DNA of 64,000 nt, from NCBI GenBank assembly GCA_003508835.1, contig PUFA01000116.1, positions 5,146,001 to 5,210,000 of the forward strand, in the 5' to 3' direction. This document shows, in pieces, positions 1-13,385 of the stretch (positions are counted from its first letter, which is position 1; each line of letters starts with the position of its first letter). A program made the position numbers and the translations under genes. Source of the DNA: Eonycteris spelaea (Eukaryota; Chordata; Mammalia; Chiroptera; Pteropodidae). The notes beneath the pieces are model-generated. The model did no database searches. It was not told the origin of the DNA and was given only the letters and a program-made list of their open reading frames with translations.

Positions 1-769
1 TGATAGAAAACGTGAAAATACTAACAATTAGCTATTAGCAAATATAAGTGTAGATATGGATATTCATTATATTATTCTTTCCAAAATTCTGTAATATAAA
101 ATTTTCACCAAAAAAAGAGAAAAAGAAAAATTAAATAATATGTAATCTGGATTGACAAAAAATGTAATTCAAAAATAAGACAAAGAAAAGCAAAATATAT
201 GGAATACTGTATGACAGCCTGACTTTGACTCACTTTTCTTCTCTTATTATTTACCTTGACTTATTTTTTATAGCCACAAGGTACAAAAAATTTGTTCATA
301 TATATTTTTTATCTCTTACTTTTCTAAATTATCCAACACAGACCAGTTATCTGGCACAGAGGCAGCCATCAAAAGTCAATTGTTATTACTATAAGACTTT
401 TAGGGTCAATATCAACTTTAGTCATGTTAAATAATCAAACTAATATACGAAGAAACCCTACCCTGAACGATCGGTCCAATTAATGAGCACACCTTTCCCA
501 GGAAACCTGTTTGTGGCCCTTCACTCCAATCTTTTCTCCTTTTCTTACCCCATTTGCCAGTCTCTCCTCTCATACATAACTCCTGAGTTTAATTTAAATG
601 TTTTTTTTTAAGTGTTCTTTCCACATTTAAGCCTTCCAATAAGGTCATTCATCTTTGGTTAATTTTAAATTCAGTTATTTAACCTAAAGCTTAGTAATTT
701 TACTGAGCTACTTTTTAACAAATGAAACTAATGTGACTTAAAAAGAGAAAGGAAAGAAGACACACTGGG
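1..769. other. AT-rich DNA, nothing assignable
   Basis: I see no gene or recognised repeat here. Confidence 0.4.
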
Positions 770-3175
770 GGAATAAAAGGCACAGATGAAAGAGGCTCTG
801 TTCATTCCTCTCGCAACTAAACAAAGTTGTTGTAGAAACACAGAGCAAACAGCAAGCAAAGTCACCTGGATCTAGAAAAAAGCAGCACTACAACTAGAGA
901 GAGAAATAATCAACCTGCAATGGTACAAGGTAGGAGGAGGCGAAGATACAAGGCTGCCCGGTCCCAAGCGGCTGAGTGGGACAGAGGCTGTGGTACTGGC
1001 AGTAGCAGCTGCAGACACCTCTTAAATGGGCCATGTCCGCGAGCAGATTTCACGGTGACAGACCTGCTCACTCTGAGCACCAGTACTAGGTGGGTTGCCC
1101 TAAGGGCACTAGGGACTTATGGGGTACACTGAGTTGTCAGAGTGAGGGCCAGAGGTGAGGCTCCCTCCGGGGCAGAAGTACAGGTGGAATCCACTGTTCC
1201 TCTGTTGAGCCTTCCCCACTCCCAGTGTGCAAATGCAGTACTACCATAGCTGAGGGGTCATCGAACTGGATAACAGAGGTTCTCCGCAAAGAGGATTCCC
1301 TGGAACTCTGCCTCCCCCAACTCACGGCCCCATCCAAGTCACATCCAGTTTGTCCTCTGTGAGTCTGGTGTTCCTTGCTGAGCTAACTCCAAGACTCACA
1401 CTGGTGGCAGCTAACCACGGTTTCTGGTGTGGCCTCTTGAGGCAACTATAAGCACAGCATCTGTGGATTGCTTGCTGAATCTTAGCAAGTGGCCTCAGAG
1501 GGGCACAGGCTGGGGTTAAACTTGGCCTACAGCTGAACCCCTCTCAGGTCTGTGCCACTAGACACCTACTACACAAAACCACACTAATAAGACCAGGAGA
1601 TTTAGGAGCTTTGCTTAATACATAGAAACAGACACAGAATGGCAGCCAAAATGGGAAAACAAAAGCAGAAACCATATGAGAGAAAAGAATGGAGATCCTG
1701 GAATAATGGAGTCAAGCAATCTTAACAGATTTAGAGTTCAAAACACTGGTTATGAAGATGTTCAATGAACTTAGGGGAAGAGTAGATAAACTCACTGAGA
1801 ACTTTTAAAAAGGGATAAAAAACATAAAATGGAAATGGAAATTATTAAAGGGAACCAGTCAGAAATGAAGGACATATTATCTGAGATGAAAAGAATGGTA
1901 GAGGGAATCAATGGAATGAACAGAGAGATCCAACCACTGGTATAGAGAATAGGGAAGCCAAGGGCACCTAATCATAATGGCAAGAAAGAAGACTCCAAGA
2001 CCATAAAAATTTAAGGAGCTTAAAGGACACAATTAAATGTAAAAATATCCATGTCATAGTGATATCGAAAGGAAAACAAGAAGTTGAAGAGCTATTTGAA
2101 GAAATAATGATGGAAAACTTCCCTCACCTGGTGAAGGAAATAGACATACAACCCCAGGAAGCTCAAAGAGTCTTAAAAACCAGGAACCCAAAGAGGCCCA
2201 CACCAAGAAACATTATAATTAAAATGCCAAAGGTTAACTACAAAGAGAGAATCTTAAAAGCAGCAAGAGAAAAGCAGTTAGTTACCTACAAGGGAGCACC
2301 CATACGACTGGCAGCTGATTTCTCAAAAGAAACTATGTAAGACAGAAGGGCTTGACACAAAAAATTCAAAGTGATGAAGACCCAGGATCTACAGCCAAGA
2401 ATACTTTATCCGGCAAAGCTATCATTTAGAGTTGAAGGACAGATAAAGAGCCTCCCAAAACAAAAATACCTAAAGGAATTTATCGACACTAAGCCAATAT
2501 TACAGGAAATGTTGGAGGGACTTTTTTAATAAGAAAAAACAGGTATCAAAAACAGGAATAAAGAATGGTTAACAAACATTCCTATCAACAAGTACCTCAA
2601 ATAGAAAATAACTAAGTGCTCCAACCAAAAGATAGAGAGAATGAATAGACAGAAAAATAAGACCCCTACATATGCTGCCTACAAGAGATTCAGTTCAGGT
2701 TAAAAGACACACACAGACTAAAAGAAAGGGGATGGAAAAAGATATTGCCTTGGTGGACCTAGAGAGTATTGTACTGAATGAAATGTCAGATAAAGACAAA
2801 TATCACATGATTTCAAGTACGTGTGGAATCTAAAAAACAAAATAAACAACAACAACAAAAACAAATAAACTCATAGATACAGAGAATATTTTGAGAGGTA
2901 CTGGTTGGGAAGGGATTGGGTGGGATGGTGAAAAAGGGCAAAGGGAATTAAAAAGTTCAAATGGATAGTTACAAAATAGACATTGAGATATGAAGTGTAG
3001 CATAAGGAAGATAGTTAACAGTGTTGTAATGAATATGTAAGGGGAAAGAAGGGTACTAGATTTAGTGGGGTGATCACTTTATGGTTATACAGATCTCTAA
3101 TCACTATGCTGTACAACTGAAACTAATATATCATTGTATGCCAACTATAATTGAAAAAACTCACTGAATTGTACA
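770..3175 (+). mobile_element. HAL1 (half-LINE-1) retrotransposon, near full length
   Basis: A GC-rich leader (about 900-1600) is followed by an ORF1-type region beginning ATGGCAGCCAAAATGG at 1640, broken early by stops. An open stretch of 93 codons (2059-2340) keeps the LINE-1 ORF1 pattern: ENFPHLVKEIDIQ, a core with RTR/PKR-like basic residues and IKMPKV...KERILKAAREKQLVTYKGAPIRL. There is no ORF2; the 3' part is UTR-like with AATATCACATGATTTCAAGT and a short A-rich end near 3175. Length about 2.4 kb suits HAL1. It cannot make its protein as is. Confidence 0.75.
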
Positions 3176-3568
3176 ATGCAAAAAGAAAGAAAAAGCATAC
3201 TATGTACCTATTAATCTCCTTTATTCCCTTCTTTTCTCACTCTCTGCCATTGTCACAGGGAGCCTTGTGGTCATTCATGACCTTTTAAACATTAAATCCA
3301 CTCATCAGCTTTCTCATTCATTTAAGTCCACTTATCCTGGTTCTTCGACCACACAGGAACCTCCTGTCCATTGTTCCTCCTTTTCTTCTATTAGCTTTCA
3401 CTTATTTTCTTATCATGCTTACACTCCATGTCCCACCATTTTAACAATGTTTTTAATAAATCATCTCATTCTTATTGTCCTTTCACTGAAACTGCCTGAA
3501 AAACACACCATTCTTGAGGCAATTCCATGGTCTTACCATTTCCCCCCTCACATTCAGGCTTACCACTG

Positions 3569-3569
<1 letters not shown>

Positions 3570-3614
<45 letters not shown>
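3570..3614 (+). repeat. (CA)n microsatellite
   Basis: About 22 uninterrupted CA units. Confidence 0.98.
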
Positions 3615-3616
<2 letters not shown>

Positions 3617-5823
3617 CATTGCTGAAGAAGCAGTTTCCAATACCTTTTCTAGAAAACATAATGGTGGATAAAGAACCTCACATACAAAAAAAATTCCCCC
3701 ACAACATGTGAAAATGTAGCTGACAGAAGTGAAGTATGAAAAACAAAGCTTAAAACAGAAATTAAAAACTACATTAACATACTCCAGAAATGAAGCTCAA
3801 ATAGGAATGGGGAAAATAGAAGAGACACTGGTGGAAACACACTAAGGAATACTGAACATATAAATAAGAAAAGCAAGCATAATCAAACCAAAATTGAGAA
3901 TTAAAATGAAGTAGTAGGAAAATAAAAGGTATGAAGATAGGCATATGAGAGCTAATATTTATTTTTTAGAAAATATAAGTCATAAAATACAAATATTTTA
4001 AAATATAATTCAAGAAAATTTTCCTCAAGTAAAAAAATACATAACTCTAGAGATTAAAAATAAAAACTAAGTCTCTAGGAAACTGACACAGAATGGTTAT
4101 ATACTGATATATCCTACTAATATTACAAGGTTAAAAGATAAATAATTATAAAGTTAGCTGGAAAAAATTAAAATCTACTTATTAAAAGCAAAAAAATCAG
4201 TTGGAATGTATACATTTCCATAACAATATTCAAAATTTGTGAAGCAACACCTACACAATTCTCCTGGAAAGAAAGTATCATCCAAGTTTTATACCTAGCT
4301 GAATGGTTGTACAAATGCAAAGGCACAAACAGTATAGAAAATGAAGGAATTAAAGAATATCAGTCCTAAAAAATCTATAGCAAAACAATTGGCAGTGAAC
4401 ACTGAATCTTTTTTAGTTGTAGGACTATGAATATAAATATGAGGATTAAGGTGGTAGAACAGAATTCAAATGCTTAAAATGTGCTCTGACAATGTAGAAA
4501 CAAATATTAACAAAAAAGTTGAGAGAAGAAAGGAAATTGTGTAATGCTGAATTCCTTACCTTTAATAGTTGGGAGAAGTGTTTCACTTAAATATGATAAA
4601 TCAATAAAAGAGATATAAGTACATTTAATTGATGAGAGTAATTACCAAGTATGATAATAAAATCAATGAAAGTCAGGTGAGGCGGGAGAAAGAAGGCAGG
4701 ATAAAGAGTATATAAATTTTATTATTGCCCATAGTAGGTAATTACCTACCTTTGACAGGTAATTAAATTCAATATGAAGAAATAGAAGAATAAGGATGCT
4801 ATACAAAATTATAGATATAAAATATAACCCTTAGAAAGAAACCGTTGTCATAGCAATAAATATAGGCTTAAACTCACTTATTAAAAGAACTTTAAGATTG
4901 GATTTTTAAAATTTTAAAAAGTTCAATTCTATGCTGTTCACAAAAAAGTTACAGCAGAGAAATCCAAAATATTGAGAGAGAAAAGTGTGAGGGAATGGCA
5001 AACGGCAAAAACACAAAAGTATAAGTTGTAATCTTCTACTATCAGAAAAGGTTCAATGTAGAGCCAATAAAGCATCATAAATCATACAACAGCATTGATA
5101 ACACCAAGAAACAAAACTAACAAAGATGATAGTTTTAACTACGTAACTTCAGATAAAAAAGGTCAACCTTCAAGCAAAAAACCACAAGCTATTTAAAAAG
5201 AAATGGCAAGGAAAACAGAAGCAATAGGAGACATTAGTGTACCCTGCCCAGCCTTTTCAGATCTTTGAAAAAATTTAAGATCTAGAGGACTAAAAATAGT
5301 ATAATTAATAAAGTACATCTAATTAATATTTCACTGACTCTGAATCCTGAAAATAGACAATAAATCTTCTTTTCAAATGCTAAAACATCTCCAAAAAAGA
5401 AAAAAAGGGAAAGAAAAGGATGAAAAGAGCCATGTATCAAGTTCCCCAAAAATACTAATTTCAAAATATAGAATATAGGCACAATTTTTCAAACACAATG
5501 CAAAAACTAGAAAATACTGATGAGAACAATGAATATTCCATACCTTAAAATTTTAATATAACATTTAAACACTCTGTGAAGAAAACTTTAACACACTCCT
5601 TAGTGATGCAACAACCTAATCTAATAAAAACTTACCATACTCTTGAATAGGAAGCATTATAAATATCCCAACTCCCCCAAGCAATTCAGTAAATAGGCAA
5701 TCCCAAAGCAGCAACAGTATTTGTTTTGTAATTATATAGGATGATGCTAAAAATCATACAGAAAAGCAAAAGCATGAACCACCAGGAAAATTCTATGAGT
5801 TACAAGGTAGATCAGTCTTTTTA
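3615..5823. other. A-rich DNA, nothing assignable
   Basis: Very A-rich on the plus strand, probably old LINE debris, but I cannot place it in a family. A 16-base perfect palindrome, GTAGGTAATTACCTAC, lies at 4734-4749. Confidence 0.4.
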
Positions 5824-7925
5824 AAAAATTATTTTTAGGGTGACATTAATTAATGAATCCAGTAAGTTTCAGCTGTAAGGTGTATATATATATTATATTT
5901 ACGCTGTGTGTTCACCTCCCATAGTTAGATTTTCTTCCTGTCACCACATATTTGACCCCTTTTACCACGTCTACCTCCTCCCTTTCCCTCCTCCTACCTC
6001 TGGTAACCGGTAGTCTATAGTCCATGTCCATGAGTCTCTGTTTGTTTTTCCTGTTCCTTTGTTGCTTTTAGGTTTATGTCCCACATATAAACAATATCAC
6101 GTAATTTTCAATTTTCTATCTGGCTTATTTTGCTTAGTATGATTATCTCAAGGTTTATCCATGTTGTCGCAAAATGGCAGTATTTCACCTCTTCTTATGG
6201 TTGAGTAATATTCCATTGTATGTATGTACCACAGCTTCTTTATCCAATCTTCTATTATAGGACACTTCGGTTGCTTCCATGTCCTGGCCATCGTGAATAA
6301 TGCTATGAACATTGGTGTACAAATATCTTTTTCAGATTTGAGTTTTCAAGTCCTTTGGGGTAAATTCCCAGTAAAGGAACTGCTGAATCATATGGTAGAT
6401 CGATTCTTAGTTTTTTTGAAAATTTCCATATTGTTTTCCATAGTGGCTGTACCAATTCCAGTCCCACCAGCAGTGTGCGAGGGTTCCTTTTTCTATGTAT
6501 CCTCTCCAATACTTGTCATTATTTGTCCTGTTGATAACAGCTATGCTAACAAGTGTGAGATGGTATCTCACTGTGGTTTTGCTTTGCATTTCCCTAGTAG
6601 CTAGCAATGTTTAGCATCTTTTCATATATTTGTTGGCCATTTATATGTCCTCTAGGGAGAAGTGTCTGCTCAGGTCCTCTGCCCATTTTTCGATTGGATC
6701 GCTTGTTTTTTGTTGTTATTGAGTCGTATGAGTTCTTTGTATATTTTGGATATTAGGCTCTTATCGGAGGCATTGCTTACAAGTGTACTGTCCCATTCGG
6801 ATAGGTTGTCTCTTTACCTTATTGATGGTTTCTTTGCTTGAGCAGAGGCTTTTTAGTTTGATTCAGTCCCATTCATTTATTTCAGTTTTTACTTCCCTTG
6901 CCTTTGAGTCATTAATCCATTTTGAGTTAATTTTGGTGTGGTGATAGACAACAGTCTAGTTTCACTCTTTTGCAGGTGGCCATCAATTTTCCCAGCATCA
7001 TTTATTGAAGAGGCTTTCCTTTCTCCACTGTATATTTTTGACCCTTTTGTCAAAAATTTTTCCCATATAAATACGGGATTACTTCTGGACTCTCGATTCT
7101 GGTCCATTGGTCTGTATGTCTGTTATGCTGCCAATACCATGCCGTTTTGATTACTGTCTCTTTGCAGAATAATTTGAAGTCAGGCAGAGTGATGCCTCCA
7201 GCCTTGTTCTTTTTTCTCAGGATGGCTTTGGCAATTCGGGTTCTTTTGTGCTTCCATACAAATCTGATTTTTTGTTCTATTTCTTTAAAAAATGCCGATG
7301 GGATTTTGATGGGATTGATTAAATCATAAAGCTTTAGGTAATATAGTCATTTTAACTATGTTGATTTTCCAATCCAAGAACACGAATATCTTTCCATTTT
7401 TTGTCTTCTTTGATTTCTTTTAATAGGGTCTTATAGTTTTCATTATATAGGTCCTTCACATGTTTCGTTAATTTATTCCTAGGTATTTTATTCTTTTTGT
7501 TGCAATTGCAAAAAAATTATTTTTTCCATTCTTTTTCTGACACTTCATTATTAGAGTATAGGAACGCTATGGATTTTTGAAGTTGATTTTGTATCCAGAA
7601 ACTTTACTGTATTTGCTTATTGTTTCTAAGTGTTCTTGTGAGTCTTTAGGGTTTTCTATATAGAGAATCATGTCATCCAAATAGTGGCAGTTTGACTTCG
7701 TTTCCTTTTTGGATGCCTTTTGTATCATTCTCTTGCCTGACTGCACTCGCTAGGACCTCCAATGTTTATTGAATAAGAGTGGCGATAGTGGACAACCTTG
7801 CCTTGTTCTCGATCTTAGAGGGAAAGTTTTTAGTGTTTCACCATTAAGTATAATGTTGACTGAGGGTTTGTCATACATGGCCTTTATTATGTTAAGGTAC
7901 TTTCCTTCTATACCAATTTTGTTGT
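5824..7925 (-). mobile_element. 5'-truncated LINE-1, antisense
   Basis: Plus-strand text runs from the LINE-1 3' UTR (GGGTGACATTAATTAATG near 5839) through the end and middle of ORF2 (CATTCCATTGTATG near 6214, TTTGAGTTAATTTTGGTGTGG near 6921). Minus-strand frames keep ORF2 C-terminal patterns such as REMQSKTTVRYHL (6580-6600 region). About 2.1 kb, with frameshifts and stops. The 3' words resemble bat LINE-1. Confidence 0.9.
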
Positions 7926-7989
7926 GTTTTGAAGATCAGCCTTTTTGTATTTTCAATTTAAATAAAATCTTTCATAATTAAACAATGTG

Positions 7990-8548
7990 TTACTGGTTGA
8001 TGACTAAAGAGATATATAATGGAGCAGAATAAAAAAACTGGAAATAAATATATATTGAAATTTTAATTATGATGAAAAATCTCAAATCAATGATGCAAAG
8101 ATGGATTACACATAAATGTACTGAAACTATTAAATGTACTAGAAATAATAAAATTGGATGTATATCTCTTGCTTCATACTGTTATATCTTCCAGAAATCC
8201 AAATTCATTCCCAAGACATAAGCAGCAAGGGAAACTTTTTCACTATATACTTTTGAATTTTAAAACATGTAAATGCATAAACTTTTTTAAAAAGTAAAAT
8301 GCAAAGATATGTTTACAATTTTCAGTTTTGAAATAGTGTATTATTCTCATTATAAAAGGAACATAACGTTGCAGAAATGTGAGGAATATAGAACACATAG
8401 AAATGATCAAGACAAAAAAATTTCAATAAATATAAAAGAAAGCAAACAGCCTCATTATCTCCTCCTCTCTTTTATGCTTCTGTTTAATTTATTTAATTAC
8501 TTTTTCAATTATATATAATATTCAATGATGAATGATTTAGGGATAGTA
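7990..8548. other. AT-rich DNA, nothing assignable
   Basis: I see no gene or recognised repeat here. Confidence 0.4.
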
Positions 8549-8752
8549 TTTTTTTTTTTTAGGTGAGGCAACCCTTGGTTGACCTCTCACAGATTGCGAG
8601 GTCCTTGTCAGCTTACAATCCCTTATGTTTTTACGCCTACAGCACCTGGTCTTCCTAGGTGGTCTCTCATCCAAGTACTAACCAGGCCCGACCCTGCTTA
8701 GCTTCTGAGATCAGACGGGATCAGGCTTGTTCAGGGTGGCATAGCTGTAGAC
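8549..8752 (-). mobile_element. SINE derived from 5S rRNA, MEG-R-like
   Basis: On the minus strand the element begins GTCTACAGCTATGCCACCCT and follows 5S rRNA for about 120 bases (GAAGCTAAGCAGGGTCGGGCC and TTAGTACTTGGATG include the internal pol III promoter boxes A, IE and C). It then changes to a 70-base tail unrelated to 5S and ends in an A run (T run 8549-8560 on plus). A body plus unique tail plus poly(A) is a SINE, not a rRNA gene. Such SINEs are known in fruit bats (MEG-RS, MEG-RL) and in a few rodents. No clean target-site duplication is seen. Confidence 0.9.
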
Positions 8753-8759
8753 TACATAA

Positions 8760-10480
8760 TTCTTTCTAACTTAATTTCGTGCCTCAATTTTATTCTAACT
8801 CTTCACCTATGTCTTTGACATCAGAGCCTTTGTCATCAGAGCTACATTTTGGATTACCTAACAGTTTTCCATACTATTTTCACCTTCCTTTAAATTATTT
8901 GAAATAGAACATCTTTTGAATTGACATATTACTCTTTAGTGAATCTCATTATAAGCTACAAGTGCTCTTTCATATAACATTAGACTGTCTTTTTTCTTCC
9001 TATATTTGTAATTTTTTAATATAACCACTGTTAAGAGAATTTAAATTACAAACGCCAAGATTTTGCCTGTGACTACATTCACCATGCTGACCCAGTTTAG
9101 TGATTCAAATGTACAGTTATCGTTTTAAAGCTTTCCTTTATATTTCATTTTCCCAATCTCCATTTCACTTAAAGTAGTCAGGTACACTATTATCTCTCTC
9201 ATTTTATGGCCATTGACCCCTAACTATATCTTAATCTGTCCTTTCCATTGCATTAAATGTTCCTTGCTTCTCTAGCTGTCCAAATCCCAATCCTACACTG
9301 CTTTCAGGATTCAACAAATTCCACCTCCTCTAAAAACTTTTTTTTATTCTCTGACTACTTAGCAGTTTTAAAGCTTCTAATTCAGAGAAATTGTTTTCAG
9401 TATATTTTTCAGGCAGTTTTTCTCATATTAAATAATTCAAATATTTTATTGCCATCTTTTACACATCAATTTATCTTATGTCCTCAAGTTGGTGGTAAAT
9501 GATGTGAGTGCTGAACCATACAATTCTCAGTAGCCCATCTGTTTAGTTCATATATTAGGTGCTCTGCCTTATGCAGACCTTGAGAAACTTAAATTTTCAA
9601 AATCTCAGTTTATAAATTTGTCTAATGCAAGGTGTTAGACCCGCCCAAAGATCTTCAAGGCCTGTCTCTGACGAACAGTCCAATGTCAATTTAATTGTCG
9701 AGCATTGCTCATACTTCCCACTAGATGGTACCAGCGCCTAACACTACTTGAGAAAATTGCCTTTTAAATGAGTTGCAAAAATGAGTGATCAGAAAAGGCA
9801 ACCTGTTATGTATAGCAGTTATAATTTGTGAAATAAAATATAAAATATAGAGAGTTATAGATTTTTTTTCTAATTTCTTCACTGGACAGGTATTTGGTAA
9901 TAATTTAATGAGCATGCCCTAAAAATATTTAGTGTAATGTTTATGAAATCAATCAAAAATATCTTATTTAACAAATATTTTACTGTGTAGAGCTCTGTAC
10001 ACAATATGACAATGTTTGCGGCTACAGAAGACAAATCATACATGATACTCTTACAAGAAAATGAGACTTACATTTTTAAAAGCCACAAACAAGTGAAAAG
10101 TGGGATCATTCAGAGCTTGTGGACACTACTTTCAGCTGTGGAAATAAGCACTGGTCTTCATGGAAATTGGGGGATTTAGATGAATTTTGGATTATGAGTT
10201 CAATTTTCTAGGTCACATAAAAAAGAAAGCATGTCAAGCAGATAGTGGAGGATACTGAATGTCAAACTAATGTCTTTGAACTTTATTTAGTGTTAATGGG
10301 ACAAAATAAAAGACTTTGTACAGTTTCATAATAAGAGCTGTGTTTTGTAAAAGTTATGTCTGCTCAGAGGCAGACTGTATGAGGTCATTAAAACAATCTA
10401 GTTCATAGAAGCAGAGAGAAGAATGTTAATTGACAAGAACTGGAGGGAGAAATGGAAAGTTGATGGTCAAAGGGTACAAG
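8760..10480. other. Unassigned DNA
   Basis: No gene is supported. Fragments look like diluted old repeats but none is clear. Confidence 0.35.
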
Positions 10481-10484
10481 TTTC

Positions 10485-10800
10485 AGTAATGCAAAAAAAA
10501 AAATAAATAAGTTCAGGAGATCTACACAGCACCTATAGATAACAGTACTGCATTGTATACTTAAAACTTTCTAAGAGTAAAACAAATGTTAACTGCTCTT
10601 ATTACAAAATAACAAAATTAATAACAATAAAGGAGGCAGTAAGAAACTTTTGGAGGCGATGGATATGCCTATAACCTTGATGGTGGTGACAGTTTCATGC
10701 ATATATACTCATTGAGTTGTATACATTAACTAGGTACATCTTTTTACATGTTAATTATACCTTAATAGAGTAATTTTTTTAAAAAAAAAAGATACATCTG
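10485..10800 (+). mobile_element. Two LINE-1 3'-end fragments in tandem
   Basis: Text typical of LINE-1 3' UTRs (GAGATCTACACAGCACCTATAGA near 10520 and TGGTGGTGACAGTTTCATG near 10680, followed by TTGAGTTGTATACATTAA and an A-run) occurs twice in about 300 bases. Confidence 0.65.
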
Positions 10801-11430
10801 CTGCTGGTGTGGCTATCTGAGAATGAGAGAAACAAAATAGGGCTACTTGTTGAAGAGATATGACTGCATATTCACATGATGGCTTGAAAATGAACAACGG
10901 TTATAGTGATGAAGGATTTAAGGCATCAGTGATCTTAGCAAAGGATGAATTGAAATGAAAGTCAAAGAAAGAAGAACAAAGATTAATAACTAAAAAAATA
11001 ACTGGGAAAAACTGGAATTTTTTTTGTGAGTTAAAAATCATTAATTCCAAATATCTTGAGTTTTAGAAACTGACACTACAGCTTCTCTCCCAATAAATTT
11101 GGGGTTTTTTCTCCTCAGCAATAGCAGCAGCTCTCAAATCCTGTTTTTATAGCATGCTATGTCTTTGCTGATGATTTAAAAAGCTACTGAATCTGCTGAG
11201 CAAGTATGATTGCAGCACCATCTACAAGCAAGTAATTCATGTAGTCTTTGCTGAGTCTGTTAGTAATAGCTACAGAACTGTATAGATATTTTAGATTCTC
11301 TTTCAAGGAACCTTTTCAAGACATTTAGGGTAGTAGTGGAGAAATACCCTGCATGGCCCAGGAGACTTCTTTGCCCCTTTCCTTTTTCTCAGAAGCACTC
11401 ATTCTCCCTTAATTCAGTTAGTTTAAATCA
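10800..11430. other. Unassigned DNA
   Basis: I see no gene or clear repeat here. Confidence 0.35.
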
Positions 11431-11790
11431 ACCATGTTAATCGAACACCAAATATATGCCAGGGGCTGTGATAGATTCTAGGAGCACAAAGATGAGTAAG
11501 ACAAGATTCCTGCTCCTTGGAGCTCAGAGAAGAGAAAACAGGACATTAATTGTGCCTCTGGCAGGACAGGGAGACACTAGTTGGTAAGGTTCCTGGAGGA
11601 AGTGATCCCTAAATTGAATTAGATGAAAAAAACAAAACAAAGCAAAACAACTAATCACATACCTGTAGTTGGAAGGATGTTTTAAGTCCAGGAAATAGCC
11701 TAAACAAGACAAGGAGGCATGAAACGGTATGGTGTACTTTAGAAACGACAAGAAAATTGAGAACATAAAGTGCTGGTGGGAGGATCGGCA
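11430..11790 (+). mobile_element. Old L2-like interspersed repeat
   Basis: Contains the widespread ancient mammalian words ATATATGCCAGGGGCTGTG, GAGCACAAAGATGAGTAAGAC and TTCCTGGAGGAAGTGA. The family name is uncertain. Similar pieces (for example AAGGCCTCGTGGGTTGT near 18680 and GACCAGATCATGGAAACC near 19850) lie elsewhere. Confidence 0.5.
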
Positions 11791-13290
11791 CTAATGCTGG
11801 AGAAGCAGTGCTAAGGCCGAAAGCAGAGGCAGGAACACATCTCAGAGAGTTCATGACCAAGCAAAGGACCCCACTTTTATAGACGGTGGAGAGAAACACT
11901 GACATGTTTTAAAGACAAGTACAACAGTGCACATTAGCATTTTAATTTAGACGGGGTGGATTATTTTATCTCAGAAACAAGAAATTCAGCATTCATATAA
12001 ATTAAAAAAAAAGTAGAAAAATGAGGTAAGTGAAAAAGAGGAAGACCAGGGGATAAAGGAGAAATATAAAACTCCTGCTATCCATCTACTCCTAGACAAA
12101 TACTTCTTAAATTTTGTATCTATACCTTACGATTATTTTCTTATTCAATTATTATTGGTCACACAGTCTCAGCACATAATGAGAATATTTCAGTGTCTCA
12201 GTCTAAGCATGACTCAAAGGGAAACGCTCTGAATGTTAACTCTGTTTATGTAAACTTATAATAGCTGCTTTGGCAGACTCTTAGGTCTGAGCCCTACCAT
12301 CACCATGACAACCTTCAGAGCAAAAGGCAAGGTTGATGAAATTTATCTGATCCACAAGTTTTTGCCCTGCTGTTCAATGCTTCATAATTTCTCACAGCAA
12401 ATAAATCTCAGCCAGCCTCCATGCAAACTCTGTCATGCATCAGAAATCTTAAATACCTGATTCTCATATTTCAATATGACATGTTTTCCCCATGTACACA
12501 CTTATGAAGTCATAACTAGCCCATCCCATAGGTGTTTCTGGACCTCAGAAGATCTGGCAATGAACAAAAGAAAAAAGGAAAATCACTCTGTATATATTTT
12601 AAACACTCATTGTTATTGTGCCTTGATATAATGTCCTAGTACAAAATGTGAGAGGAAGCAGGTTTAAGAGGCAGCTGCCTCAGTTCTCTTAAACTGTTGG
12701 ACTATTAAACCTTGATTAATATTTGACCCATCTTCTCTCACCTCTGTATCCCTAAACTTATCAATGCTTTCTCTTTTTTCTTCTTTTCATAGAAGTACAC
12801 ATATGCCACATAGGCATGCATTTTTATGAGATTATTCTGTACATGTTTTTGTAAGTACCTATTTGCAAACTATTTTTTCACACAATATATATATTACAAG
12901 CCACTTACTGTGCCATTTTTTTTTGCTACATTTTCCATAAGGACATACAACATTTTACTTTACCCAACTTTTTTTTAACACGTTGGGTTTTTTTTTTCTT
13001 TTATAAACATTGAATGAGCATCCCATTAGTTATTTCTACAGGTATGCATTTCCTTAGTATAACTGTCTAAATTAGATTACACTGCAATTTTATTTACTTC
13101 CAGCATTATTAGCCTTCTTCATGGAACATACTACTCTAGTTCTCACTATAGCTTCTACACTGAATAGTTGTTCTGCCTATAAAGATTTTGTCCCCCCCCC
13201 CAAAATATATACTTTACTGAACATATATTCGATTCTGAGCACTAATCAAAGTACTTTACCTATGCTTACTTATTTAATCTTCAAAAACAA
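11790..13290. other. Unassigned DNA
   Basis: No gene is supported. Pyrimidine/T-rich runs occur at 12915-13010. Confidence 0.35.
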
Positions 13291-13294
13291 TGCA

Positions 13295-13385
13295 ATGGGA
13301 TAGGCATAGTTATTAGCTTTATGAAGAACTGAGGCACGAAAAGATTAAGCTTGCCCAAGTGTACACAGCCCCAGAGCCTGCGCTT
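13295..13385 (+). mobile_element. MIR fragment
   Basis: TATGAAGAACTGAGGCACGAAAAG followed by TTAAGCTTGCCCAAGTG-type text is the conserved MIR core. Confidence 0.6.

Noticed and set aside
3267..3711. Open frames over the (CA)n repeat
   Set aside because: They are kept open by the dinucleotide repeat and have no domain.
6224..7329. Series of plus-strand frames
   Set aside because: They are antisense to LINE-1 ORF2.
8630..8752. A 5S rRNA gene
   Set aside because: It has diverged from 5S, lacks a terminator directly after the body, and carries a SINE tail and poly(A).
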